64,000 nucleotides of DNA, taken from assembly GCF_000369065.1 (NCBI RefSeq), contig NZ_KB849800.1:186001-250000 (forward strand), written 5' to 3'. The position numbers were made by a program, and so were the translations under genes. Of this stretch, positions 38,501 to 45,738 are shown in pieces (positions within the stretch are counted from its first letter, which is position 1; each line of letters starts with the position of its first letter). This DNA comes from Acinetobacter haemolyticus CIP 64.3 = MTCC 9819 (GTDB taxonomy: Bacteria; Pseudomonadota; Gammaproteobacteria; Pseudomonadales; Moraxellaceae). Below the pieces are notes generated by a model that did no database searches, was not told where the DNA came from, and was given only the letters and a program-made list of their open reading frames with translations.

Positions 38501-39195
38501 ATTTCTTCATCAGAACGAATTTCAATATGACCTAAAACACTTTCTAATTTTTCTCGTTGTAAGCGAACTTCTTTGGTTTTTTCAAAAGCCAATTGCCCAA
38601 TTTTGGCAAAAATACTTGAGTTGGTGAGGTACTCTAAGAGTTCACCACGTTCATTATCACGTGCTTTTAAAAAAGCGGTTACTTCGGATTGTGCCAAAAG
38701 CACCGCACGCGTAAATTGTTCAAAACTGAGCTGCGTAATTTGTTGAATGTGCGTTTCGACGGCTTTGGTTTTATCTGCGACAACCACGCCATCGGTGAGG
38801 CATTTCAATGAGCGTTGTACACTTTGTAATTTACCATTGGCATTTTCACGGGCACGTTTAATTTCCCAACGTGCTAAATAATGTTTTTGATCCTGTGCGA
38901 CAAAGCACAGCTCAGCAAATCCATGACCAGTACCACGACGTAATACAGTGAGAGGAGAGTTGGTTAACAATTCTGAACCATCTACATCTAACAATTTGCC
39001 ATCACTGTCTTTGAGTCTCGGAATTTTATTAAATAGGGCAAGACACATCGCATCTAAAATGGTGGATTTACCTGCACCCGTTTTTCCGATAATGGCAATC
39101 AATCCAGCATGTGCTAAAGGCTCACTTTCAAAATCAATAAAATGCTCACCTGCAAGAGATGCCAGATTTTTTAGTCGAATGGATAAAATTTTCAT
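35584..39195 (-). CDS. sbcC: SbcC, ATPase subunit of the SbcCD nuclease
   Basis: SbcC is the SMC/Rad50-like partner of SbcD; the complex cleaves hairpins and DNA ends blocked by proteins. The 1203-residue protein has N-terminal Walker A GKTGAGKST (residues 37-45) and the Q-loop in VLLAQSEVTAFLKA. A very long coiled coil with the zinc hook CLVC (about residues 595-598) follows. The C-terminal lobe has the signature VASLSGGESFLTALAISLAIA and Walker B SLFIDEGFGTLD. The coiled coil is exceptionally rich in Gln (many QQQ tracts). It starts 9 bases after sbcD ends. Confidence 0.94.
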   Translation of the reverse strand: MKILSIRLKNLASLAGEHFIDFESEPLAHAGLIAIIGKTGAGKSTILDAMCLALFNKIPRLKDSDGKLLDVDGSELLTNSPLTVLRRGTGHGFAELCFVAQDQKHYLARWEIKRARENANGKLQSVQRSLKCLTDGVVVADKTKAVETHIQQITQLSFEQFTRAVLLAQSEVTAFLKARDNERGELLEYLTNSSIFAKIGQLAFEKTKEVRLQREKLESVLGHIEIRSDEEIAELQQQFQQLQQHVQQLENEKNQFRQQQQWFEQRDKINKDIALKKQDYDLQLKAQENIAKDRQLLSQLETFAEIRPIVFQQQQLQKTLQQLAPQIQQKGNEFSALTTQFEQQKTLYTQVETTLNQFQDFEQKHQTELTQVRKFVQERDYIAEEYKKTKIRLTQLESQQQPLIEQQQQLEQSIRNLSAQHTACLEQLKHSAQYTPLDKGLNAHIQQLKQFIQQYQKVENTLGSIQQAQTQLEQDQNTFNNLVIQFGVTQQIEQRIEQQSKLKETQQIRINQLDAIQQKLQHYFELKNEVLTQQNKFEALQKQVQQLEQCSKKTEQDYHAAKTEREKLQLVLQQQRLLHAENIEHLRAELKHGEACLVCGSTEHPYRDDESQISKTLYALQQQQEQQAIQQEQQLFQLWQKAQQQFTQSHTEHNQLQQQLQQLHDKLKTHDQLLQQHLSQLNIQLDFNLTEHDLNENSIKAKMQTFVLEASQTQQQLEKELQQLNQANKDQHVLHQNIQNTLHQLQTVEHLQQQIQHIVDCLNADDKMAWSKQGLSFSQHVLHALQQRSQQLEHAESLIKQKDQIDQQLNVLKTNLAGLTTQQAECAQQLKDIEIKGKQNTDAANQLIITMTGSAEIKANEWLQQHDQQRQQLQNQYQQLKQSFEQARHNYEQQKNVLEQLKAQQKQNHDSLERCKTEITNWLAQQQNFAEDQLSELLAISSAQEQQIRNAIQQADRALSEANSALKTMQEQLNVHLQSEPNIQIEQLTELINANQEILQQTTEQRDQLKLQLEVHQQNLAKQKQFVDQIQQIQQQEHRWNKISSLIGDSKGKEFRDLAQQYNLDILLEYANQQLAMLSQRYTLKRLDNSLSLAIIDHDMDGETRSVASLSGGESFLTALAISLAIANMASGSMKIESLFIDEGFGTLDASSLHMVMNALDQLQSQGRKVILISHIQEMHERIPVQIQVQPIGSGSSRIEVVG

Positions 39196-39204
39196 GGCAA
39201 ATCC

Positions 39205-40455
39205 TTAAACTGCTTGATCATCTTCAAGTTTTTTCTGTGCTTCAGCAACTAAGCTTAAAAAGTCTTTGCTGACTTCATCATCAACGCTATAGCCTTTTTT
39301 CTCCCAAATTTGTTGAAACAGTTTTTCGGGTGTCGGTGGTTCTAAATTAATTTTTGATTCGCTTTCAGCATTGGTTTCATTAGATAAATATTGTCTTGAA
39401 ATTCGCACTAAACGGTAACGATCTTTAGGCAAGGCATCTTCAAATTGTTGTCTAAGATTCGGTTGGGGAGGTGTTGCTGTGTGGTATTCAATATCGATAT
39501 ATTCACGATGATCAATAGAGCCTATAGCGCCCTGTGGCAGATTTTTGAGTCGCTGCATGACGTCATTGAGTTCACCTTTTATTTTATGTAATTGAATCGC
39601 TCGCGGAATGGCAATTGCCTCAAACTCAACTTGATTTTCAGTTGCATTGGGATCGATCGTGACTTCAACCACTTGGTGTTTATAATTAATTTCACTAAAT
39701 GATAAAGGGATCGGAGAGCCACTATAACGAATGTGATCATATCCGACTTTTTGTGGTTTATGCAGATGCCCTAAAGCCACATAATTTATCTCGTCGTCAA
39801 ACAGCGTGGTTGAAAGCGCTTCTTCATTACCAATAATAATTGGGCGTTCAGAATCTGAGGTTTCACCACCTTGCATATGTGCATGTGACATCAGAATTAA
39901 AGCTTGATCATCAGTTTTGCGGCGTTTTGCTTCAGCGATTAAATGTTGATGCAGATAAGCAATCGCATTTTGACTGTTAGTCGTGTGTTCGTTAAAGCCT
40001 GTGATTTCGGCTGAACGTAAGAAAGGCAGGGCAATACACCATGCGACAATCTGTTTTTGCTCATCATAAATCGGCAAAATTAAACGATCTAAATCTAAGC
40101 TTTTATCTTCATTCCAGCGAATCACTCCGACTGTTTTGGCATTGTATTTTTCAAGTAAGGGTTCAACTTGTTCAATGCGATAGCCTGAGTCATGATTTCC
40201 CGCGATCATCAATGTTTGCATCTGTGGTGCAAGATCATGCGCATCGGCAAGGAATTGATAAAGCTGTTTCTGTGCTTGTGAACTCGGATTGATCACATCA
40301 AAAATATCACCTGCAATGAGTAAAGCATGTGGTTGCTTAATTTTGATTTGCTCAAGTAACCATGCAAGAAATTGTTCATGTTCGTAGTGGCGGGAATGGT
40401 TGTAAAAAAACTGTCCCAGATGCCAGTCAGACGTATGAAAAAAACGCACGGTCAT
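39205..40455 (-). CDS. sbcD: SbcD, nuclease subunit of the SbcCD complex
   Basis: SbcD is the Mre11-like Mn-dependent nuclease. The 416-residue protein has the metallophosphoesterase motifs FFHTSDWHLGQ, LIAGDIFD, MIAGNHDSG and LMSHAHMQGG, plus YVALGHLHKPQ. The C-terminal capping and SbcC-binding part follows. It is the first gene of the sbcD-sbcC-SMI1 unit. The upstream neighbour on the same strand is the DUF262 gene, 72 bases away and without a terminator between them that I can see. Confidence 0.94.
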   Translation of the reverse strand: MTVRFFHTSDWHLGQFFYNHSRHYEHEQFLAWLLEQIKIKQPHALLIAGDIFDVINPSSQAQKQLYQFLADAHDLAPQMQTLMIAGNHDSGYRIEQVEPLLEKYNAKTVGVIRWNEDKSLDLDRLILPIYDEQKQIVAWCIALPFLRSAEITGFNEHTTNSQNAIAYLHQHLIAEAKRRKTDDQALILMSHAHMQGGETSDSERPIIIGNEEALSTTLFDDEINYVALGHLHKPQKVGYDHIRYSGSPIPLSFSEINYKHQVVEVTIDPNATENQVEFEAIAIPRAIQLHKIKGELNDVMQRLKNLPQGAIGSIDHREYIDIEYHTATPPQPNLRQQFEDALPKDRYRLVRISRQYLSNETNAESESKINLEPPTPEKLFQQIWEKKGYSVDDEVSKDFLSLVAEAQKKLEDDQAV

Positions 40456-40527
40456 GAAATGGAAAACCCCAAAATTTTGAATAGGGATAAGGTAGCATAA
40501 TCAGTTCAATTGTGTTGAGCGTTTTGG

Positions 40528-42336
40528 CTAGATTGAATAGTAATATTTCTTTATTTTTTCAGCCATAAGTTTTCTGCGTTCCAATAAAAAATCTTCATAA
40601 TCTTTTACATCCATAGATACAATATTTTCTGGGATACAATTGCTTTTCAGGTTTTCCTTCAATATTTTGATATCAAAAATGTTCCCATATTTGGGGTTTT
40701 TAGTTTCAGTTTGGTCAAAAACAATTTTAAAGTATTCATTTGGTGGTTTATCAGCAATCGAAATATTTGTTTGTGTATCAAAATAGATATAATTGGCAAT
40801 TTGATTATATTTAGATTTTTCAGTTATACCATTATTCTGGAGATATTTTTTAGGAAAAATATGATGTATATCACCCATAGTTGTGATCAAGTCCCGTACT
40901 TTTGTACCATTCATTAATAAAGAGTTATCACTTGTATGGATTTGAGCAGCTAAAAACACATTGAAAAATGGGCTATTTACTGCTGAGGTCTCAAGATTCT
41001 GAACTAGTCCAATTTCCCAGAATGAATCTGATAGATGTGCATCTTCCATTTCCTTAAAATATTCTAAGAATCCTTTTTCTGATATCTTTTTGATGTCCAT
41101 ATCCATGACTGTTTCAGGAGAGGTAATGTATCGACTGGTCAATGTTGAGAAAATATACCATTTTGCAACATAATGTTTAATTTGAGTTTTATCTATCTGA
41201 TTGTTGTTATTCAAAATGAGATAGAGTGTATAGGCAAAATCAAGTGTCATTTGAGAGTTGATGAGTTTACTGGAAATAAAACCTGCGGATTTAATGGCAA
41301 GAACAAAATTAGTAAATGAAAATTCATTCATAAAATCCATTACACCTTGTGTTAACTTCTTAAATGAGTCTTCAGCTATTTCTTCTTTATAATCACGAGT
41401 TTCAAAGTCTCGACCGCCCAATAAGCTGACGAGATCTTTCATCTTGCCACGACCAAATTTATGCATAAATGCGACACGTAAGATATCTCCATACCCTGGG
41501 TCAAAAATGTCATCTTTATCATCTTTCAGCCATTTAATTTTATTGATAAATTCCGTTGCCATGAAATCTTTGTCTTTCGACATTTCAGCATACCAATCTG
41601 GTTGAACTGCTAAGTGAGAAAAATAGTCAATTGCTTTTCTTAATATATTTCCACCATAGTTTACATTTGCAGCAATCTTAGACATCGCAAAATCAGCCTG
41701 ATTTAATTTTGCACCTTGACTATTTATACGGATAAATATTTCTGTTACTTCATCAATAGTCAATTCTTTGTTTAGGGTAATCACACCAATTTGACGATTT
41801 TTGATTCCAATTAAATGATCTAAAATATCATGTAGTTTATCCGAATCCATCTCTGGATTGAGTTCACAATATTTTGAGACAAAACTACCTCGTTTAAAAT
41901 CTGGGAGAAATATATCTGCAATATCTGTAATCCATTTTTTATCTTTTGATATTGCATTATCTTGTACTTTGAATAGCTCATCATTATCTATAGCCAATGG
42001 ATTAAATGAAATTTTTATTCTTTTTTTCTCAAAATTAGATGTGATGACTTCCATTCCCATAATTGAAGTCATCAAGGCTGTAACACGTTGTTGTCCATCA
42101 ATCATGATTTTCTTTCCCTCAGATAATGTTCCATCCTTTAATCTCATATTGGGGCTTTGGGATATAATTAAATAACCTGTTGGGTAGCCTGTATAAAGTG
42201 AATCAATTAAATCTCGAACCTGTTTAGGTTTCCATACGAATGGTCTTTGAATTTCTGGAATTGCAATTTCTTCTGATTTTATAAAATTTAAAATTTGTTC
42301 AATTGCAAGATTTGAAGCATTATATTTTTCAGCCAT
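40528..42336 (-). CDS. DUF262/DUF1524 protein (GmrSD-like, probable type IV restriction)
   Basis: The 602-residue protein joins an N-terminal DUF262 (ParB/nucleotidase-like) domain to a C-terminal DUF1524-like HNH nuclease, the layout of fused GmrSD enzymes that attack modified phage DNA. The DUF262 signatures are AIPEIQRPFVWKPKQVRDLIDSLY, YPTGYLI and MIDGQQRVTALM (about residue 80). The C-terminal motif is GDIHHIFPKKYL (near residue 489) with a later IANYIYFDTQTN, a His-His-Asn pattern. It is more AT-rich than sbcCD. No other defence gene is adjacent. Two inverted repeats lie upstream of its start. Restriction activity is inferred from domain order. Confidence 0.82.
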   Translation of the reverse strand: MAEKYNASNLAIEQILNFIKSEEIAIPEIQRPFVWKPKQVRDLIDSLYTGYPTGYLIISQSPNMRLKDGTLSEGKKIMIDGQQRVTALMTSIMGMEVITSNFEKKRIKISFNPLAIDNDELFKVQDNAISKDKKWITDIADIFLPDFKRGSFVSKYCELNPEMDSDKLHDILDHLIGIKNRQIGVITLNKELTIDEVTEIFIRINSQGAKLNQADFAMSKIAANVNYGGNILRKAIDYFSHLAVQPDWYAEMSKDKDFMATEFINKIKWLKDDKDDIFDPGYGDILRVAFMHKFGRGKMKDLVSLLGGRDFETRDYKEEIAEDSFKKLTQGVMDFMNEFSFTNFVLAIKSAGFISSKLINSQMTLDFAYTLYLILNNNNQIDKTQIKHYVAKWYIFSTLTSRYITSPETVMDMDIKKISEKGFLEYFKEMEDAHLSDSFWEIGLVQNLETSAVNSPFFNVFLAAQIHTSDNSLLMNGTKVRDLITTMGDIHHIFPKKYLQNNGITEKSKYNQIANYIYFDTQTNISIADKPPNEYFKIVFDQTETKNPKYGNIFDIKILKENLKSNCIPENIVSMDVKDYEDFLLERRKLMAEKIKKYYYSI

Positions 42337-42394
42337 CTCTTTTTTGGGACCTATTGTTACTCAGATATTCTAAGTAGAAAACTAACATTTATTT

Positions 42395-42420
42395 TATGAA
42401 TATTGATCAAAATATTCATA
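42395..42420. promoter_or_regulatory. 26-bp inverted repeat upstream of the DUF262 gene
   Basis: TATGAATATT and AATATTCATA are perfect 10-base arms with a 6-base spacer. The site begins about 60 bases upstream of the DUF262 start codon, so it may be an operator. No regulator gene is adjacent. Confidence 0.5.
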
Positions 42421-42430
42421 AAACTGAATT

Positions 42431-42448
42431 TGCATTGTTCACAATGCA
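42431..42448. promoter_or_regulatory. 18-bp inverted repeat upstream of the DUF262 gene
   Basis: TGCATTGT and ACAATGCA are perfect 8-base arms around TC, 11 bases beyond the 26-bp inverted repeat. The sequence differs from that repeat, so it is not simply a second copy. Confidence 0.45.
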
Positions 42449-42570
42449 GAGTGTTATTCTAAAAAATAACTTAACCCACTGAACAATATGATATTATTTT
42501 TAACATGAAGCACATTGGTATATCAAGGGGAAATGAATAATACTAAAGATTAAAAGATTTTCCTTATTTT

Positions 42571-42630
42571 CAGGCAAATAAAAAACGACGATTCGAGTGA
42601 TGATAAATTGTCGGTCAAAATCTTGATCAA
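42571..42630 (+). repeat. 60-bp hairpin repeat, copy 1
   Basis: About 52 of 60 bases match 44034-44093. The centre forms a stem (CGACGATT with AATTGTCG, one wobble pair) around GATTCGAGTGATGA. It lies in the intergenic space upstream of the crotonase gene. Confidence 0.8.
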
Positions 42631-42743
42631 GTTTAAAAAAGTAGAGCTTAGCCAAGCAGAAAGTAGCTACAAGATATCGCTTGATCATTTTAAAACGATC
42701 AACTAGTTTGGTATCCAATTAATTTAATAACAGGAAATAGAAA

Positions 42744-43526
42744 ATGAGCTTAGGAAAAGTAAGCCGTGAAATTATTGACCATATTATGTTGATCGGTTTA
42801 GATCGTGTGGCAAAACGCAATGCCTTTGATAGCCATATGATTGAGGATTTATCTTTAGCATTAACAGAATATGAGAATAATCCTGAATTACGTTGTGCTG
42901 TCATTTTTGCGCATGGTGATCATTTTACTGCTGGTCTAGACCTAGTGGAATTACAACCTAAAATTCCACATGGGATTTTTAATTTTGAAGAAGCGCAAAT
43001 CAATCCTTGGGGTGTCGGTGGTCGACATAGAACTAAACCAGTTGTGGTCGCGGTACAGGGTATTTGCTATACCGCTGGTGTTGAGTTAATGCTGAATGCC
43101 GATGTGGTGATTGCCAGCGAAGACACGATATTTGGTCAACTCGAAGTATTACGTGGAATTATGCCTTTTGGCGGTGCGACGGTTCGTTTTGTACAGGCAG
43201 CTGGTTGGCAAAAAGCCATGCCTTATTTGCTTACAGGTAAAACCTTTGATACTCAAAAAGCCAATGAGTTGAATCTTGTTTCTGAGGTTGTAGAAAAAGG
43301 TAATCAACTTGAGCGTGCGATCGAAGTTGCTAAAGAGATTTGTATTGCTGCGCCGCTTGCTGTACAGGCTTTGTTAGCTTCGGCAACAGATGGCGTGTCT
43401 CTAGGACAGACAGTTGCTTTTAATAAAATGGATAATTACCTCAAACCATTATTTGAATCTGAGGATGCTCAAGAGGGTGTTCGGGCGATGCTTGAAAGAC
43501 GTTTGCCACATTTTAAAGGTCAGTAA
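42744..43526 (+). CDS. Enoyl-CoA hydratase/isomerase (crotonase) family protein
   Basis: The 260-residue protein has the crotonase fold, which handles acyl-CoA thioesters. Oxyanion-hole motifs are visible as HGDHFTAGLDLVEL and VQGICYTAGVELMLNADVVIASEDTIFGQ, with LEVLRGIMPFGGATVRFVQ. The usual catalytic glutamates of classic enoyl-CoA hydratase are not obvious (the second loop has GQLEVLRGIMP), so the reaction may be isomerase- or hydrolase-like. The gene and the GNAT gene after it are bracketed by two copies of the 60-bp hairpin repeat. Confidence 0.85.
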   Translation: MSLGKVSREIIDHIMLIGLDRVAKRNAFDSHMIEDLSLALTEYENNPELRCAVIFAHGDHFTAGLDLVELQPKIPHGIFNFEEAQINPWGVGGRHRTKPVVVAVQGICYTAGVELMLNADVVIASEDTIFGQLEVLRGIMPFGGATVRFVQAAGWQKAMPYLLTGKTFDTQKANELNLVSEVVEKGNQLERAIEVAKEICIAAPLAVQALLASATDGVSLGQTVAFNKMDNYLKPLFESEDAQEGVRAMLERRLPHFKGQ

Positions 43527-43569
43527 TGGTTTATTGTTAAAGTATTTAAAAGAGATTAATTTAACCCTG

Positions 43570-44019
43570 ATGAATATTATTAAGTTAGCGAATAATCCTG
43601 AGTTGCTTGAACTAGCGGCGATATGGTTTTCGGATAAATGGGAGATACCTGTAGAAGTCTATCGGGACAGCATCCGAACTTCGATTGAACAGTCAAACAG
43701 CATCCCACAATGGTATGTAATTCTAAGTGATACAGGGCAGATCATTGCCGGCGCTGGAATAATTGACAATGATTTCCATGATCGGAAAGACCTTAGTCCG
43801 AATCTGTGCGCTTTATTCGTTGAAACGGCGTATCGAAAGCAAAATATCGCCAGAAAGCTGTTGGATTTTGCCCGAGCGGAAACGAAAACCTTGGGATTTG
43901 AAACGCTCTATCTGGTGACAGACCTCGACGATTTTTATGAAAAGTGTAATTGGGCATTCTTAACAAATGTCAGAGATGATGAGGGGGCGTTGATCAAAAT
44001 GTATGTTGCTAATATTTGA
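43570..44019 (+). CDS. GNAT family N-acetyltransferase
   Basis: The start is the ATG of MNIIKLANNPELLELAAIWF; the longer frame upstream overlaps the crotonase gene in another register. The 149-residue protein has the GNAT core: WYVILSDTGQIIAGAGIIDNDFH, LCALFVETAYRKQNIARKLLDFARAETKTLG (acetyl-CoA loop, here RKQNIA rather than the usual Gly-rich form) and LYLVTDLDDFYEKCNWAFL. The layout (AAxWFxxKWxIPxExY, FHDRKDLxPNxCAL) recalls small acetyltransferases common in Firmicutes, so horizontal origin is possible. The substrate is unknown. Base composition is less AT-rich than in the flanking spacers. Confidence 0.78.
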   Translation: MNIIKLANNPELLELAAIWFSDKWEIPVEVYRDSIRTSIEQSNSIPQWYVILSDTGQIIAGAGIIDNDFHDRKDLSPNLCALFVETAYRKQNIARKLLDFARAETKTLGFETLYLVTDLDDFYEKCNWAFLTNVRDDEGALIKMYVANI

Positions 44020-44033
44020 TCAAACTCAAATCA

Positions 44034-44093
44034 CAGGCAAAATAAAACCGACGATTCGAGTGATGAGAAATCGTCGGTCAAAATCTTTATCAA
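44034..44093 (+). repeat. 60-bp hairpin repeat, copy 2
   Basis: It starts 15 bases after the GNAT stop and matches copy 1 at 42571 over about 52 of 60 bases. The stem is perfect here: CCGACGATT pairs with AATCGTCGG around a 12-base loop. A single AAAATC follows, so it might also act as a weak terminator. Confidence 0.8.
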
Positions 44094-44139
44094 AAGTTCT
44101 GGCTGCTAACAAAACCATTGTTAAAGATGGAGAGTCATA

Positions 44140-44259
44140 ATGAAAGGTCACCGAAAAAAACTGCGGATGCCGTGCAATGTTCGTCGGTTGCTGCGACCTT
44201 ATACCCTATATAACGACATGAGTTTGGCTTTGGTTGACATTAAAATGAAAAAAAATTGA
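44140..44259 (+). CDS. Possible 39-residue basic small ORF
   Basis: An ATG behind GGAGAG opens a 39-codon frame rich in Arg and Lys (MKGHRKKLRMPCNVRRLLRP...). It lies between hairpin repeat copy 2 and the next membrane-protein gene. The codons CGG, CCG and TGC give it a GC-richer, unlike-host look. It may be a fragment of a mobile sequence or a chance frame. No family is recognised. Confidence 0.25.
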   Translation: MKGHRKKLRMPCNVRRLLRPYTLYNDMSLALVDIKMKKN

Positions 44260-44307
44260 AAAAAACTTATAATTATTTTTCGAAACCAACCTTATAAGGT
44301 TATCTGT

Positions 44308-44754
44308 ATGATTTCATTGCGTTTGTATTATTTATGGTTTTTTATAATTTGTTTGGTTTTGACTTTGCTCACAGGCGTACTGGCAGCATTTTTACCGAAT
44401 AGTATAGGTGGTATCCTCACCGCAATGCCTTATTTGATTGCGATCATTTTAGTTTTATTCAAGTTTTTAAGGCAACAGCGCCGTGCACCAACAGCTCAAG
44501 AGCAGAAACGTTTTACATTGGTTTTCTCTTTGATTTTTTGGGGATATAACTTAATTGGTTTACTTGGTGGACTGTTTCTCTTTGCCCGTAAAGATCCTCA
44601 AGTGTGGCAAAATTTCTTATTGTATTTACAACAACCCAAGTTTTTACTTACTGTTTTGGCCATGTGGTTGATGTTAGCCATCCCATTATATCTGATTACC
44701 TATTGGTTTTATGGTAAACAAGCGCAACGTATGGCGGCTAAAATGTTTGCTTAG
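44308..44754 (+). CDS. Small four-helix membrane protein (ABZJ_00895-like)
   Basis: The 148-residue protein has four strong hydrophobic segments (about residues 8-30, 36-52, 70-92 and 110-132) and a basic loop (KFLRQQRRAPTAQEQKRF). The general layout resembles the small Acinetobacter membrane family labelled ABZJ_00895, a comparison from memory. No catalytic motif is seen. It is preceded by AAGGTT and precedes the TIGR01777 gene after 75 bases on the same strand. Function unknown. Confidence 0.6.
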   Translation: MISLRLYYLWFFIICLVLTLLTGVLAAFLPNSIGGILTAMPYLIAIILVLFKFLRQQRRAPTAQEQKRFTLVFSLIFWGYNLIGLLGGLFLFARKDPQVWQNFLLYLQQPKFLLTVLAMWLMLAIPLYLITYWFYGKQAQRMAAKMFA

Positions 44755-44829
44755 TTTAAGCTGACTTGTAATTCCTCGATATTCTGCTATAGCTATTTAC
44801 AATGAGTATTATGCTAAGTAGGTCGTACC

Positions 44830-45738
44830 ATGCAAAAAATGACGGTGTTGGTAACAGGTGCGAGTGGATTTATTGGCTCTCATCTTTTACCTTTTTTGTT
44901 GGAACAGCAATATCATGTGATCGCACTAACACGACAAAAGCAAAAAGTATCTCAACATCCCCAGCTTAGATGGGTCAATGATTTAGAACAAATAACCACC
45001 TCAGAAATAGATTTTGTAATTAATCTTGCGGGTGAAAATATCGGTGAAAAGCGTTGGACTGAAAAACGTAAACAGCAATTGATTGAAAGTCGAGTCAACA
45101 TGACGCAGCGGCTGTATGACTGGTTAGAGCGTCAAAATATTTATCCAAAGTGCATTATTTCAGGTTCAGCGATCGGTTATTACGGGATTGATCCACACGA
45201 ACAATGGACTGCAATCTGTGATGAAAATACCCCCGCACAAGCGATTTTTATGTCTGAATTGTGTCAGGCATGGGAGCAAACAGCACTTAAATTTAGACAG
45301 CAAAATACTAAAATTATCCGTTTAGGTGTTGTTTTTGGTCGTGGTGGAGGCATTCTGCCGCAAATGCTTTTACCAATTAAACTGAATATGGTTGGAAAAA
45401 TTGGTACAGGGCAACAACCTGTTGTCTGGGTGCATATTCAAGATGTATTAGATGCAATTTTATTCTTGATGCATTTAGACAGCGCTCAAAAAATTTATAA
45501 TGTGGTCGCACCAGAGTTGACAAATCAGCAGCATTTTATGCAAACAGCATCTAGGCTATTAAAACGTAAGCCATTTATTCCTATGCCAAAATGTGTTTTT
45601 GAAATCATTTTGGGTGAACAGTCTCAGTTGATCTTGAACGGGCAATATGTCCAGCCCCAAGCTTTATTGACGCATGGTTTTAGATTTAACTATCCAAGTT
45701 TACAAGATGCCTTAACTCAGATTCTCATGGATCGCTGA
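44830..45738 (+). CDS. TIGR01777 family NAD(P)-dependent epimerase-like oxidoreductase (YfcH-like)
   Basis: The 302-residue protein is an extended-SDR/epimerase homologue: MTVLVTGASGFIGSHLLPFLL at the N-terminus, then VINLAGENIGEKRWTEKRKQQLIESRVN, SGSAIGYYG and a C-terminal DUF1731-like segment (VFEIILGEQSQLILNGQYVQPQALLTHGFRFNYP). This combination defines the YfcH/TIGR01777 family, whose substrate is unknown. Its end overlaps the convergent thiO by 27 bases. Confidence 0.88.
   Translation: MQKMTVLVTGASGFIGSHLLPFLLEQQYHVIALTRQKQKVSQHPQLRWVNDLEQITTSEIDFVINLAGENIGEKRWTEKRKQQLIESRVNMTQRLYDWLERQNIYPKCIISGSAIGYYGIDPHEQWTAICDENTPAQAIFMSELCQAWEQTALKFRQQNTKIIRLGVVFGRGGGILPQMLLPIKLNMVGKIGTGQQPVVWVHIQDVLDAILFLMHLDSAQKIYNVVAPELTNQQHFMQTASRLLKRKPFIPMPKCVFEIILGEQSQLILNGQYVQPQALLTHGFRFNYPSLQDALTQILMDR

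Larger units (their letters stand above)
42337..42743. other. 407-base gene-free region holding inverted repeats and a 60-bp repeat copy
   Basis: From left to right it holds the 26-bp inverted repeat at 42395, the 18-bp inverted repeat at 42431, a small GTTATT/AATAAC stem near 42452, and copy 1 of the 60-bp hairpin repeat at 42571. The rest is AT-rich with no convincing gene. It separates the divergent DUF262 and crotonase genes. Confidence 0.6.

Noticed and set aside
44034..44130. Possible integron attC site after the GNAT gene
   Set aside because: The hairpin lacks RYYYAAC/GTTRRRY core sites at the right spacing, and the same repeat also lies upstream of the crotonase gene, which has no cassette-like structure.
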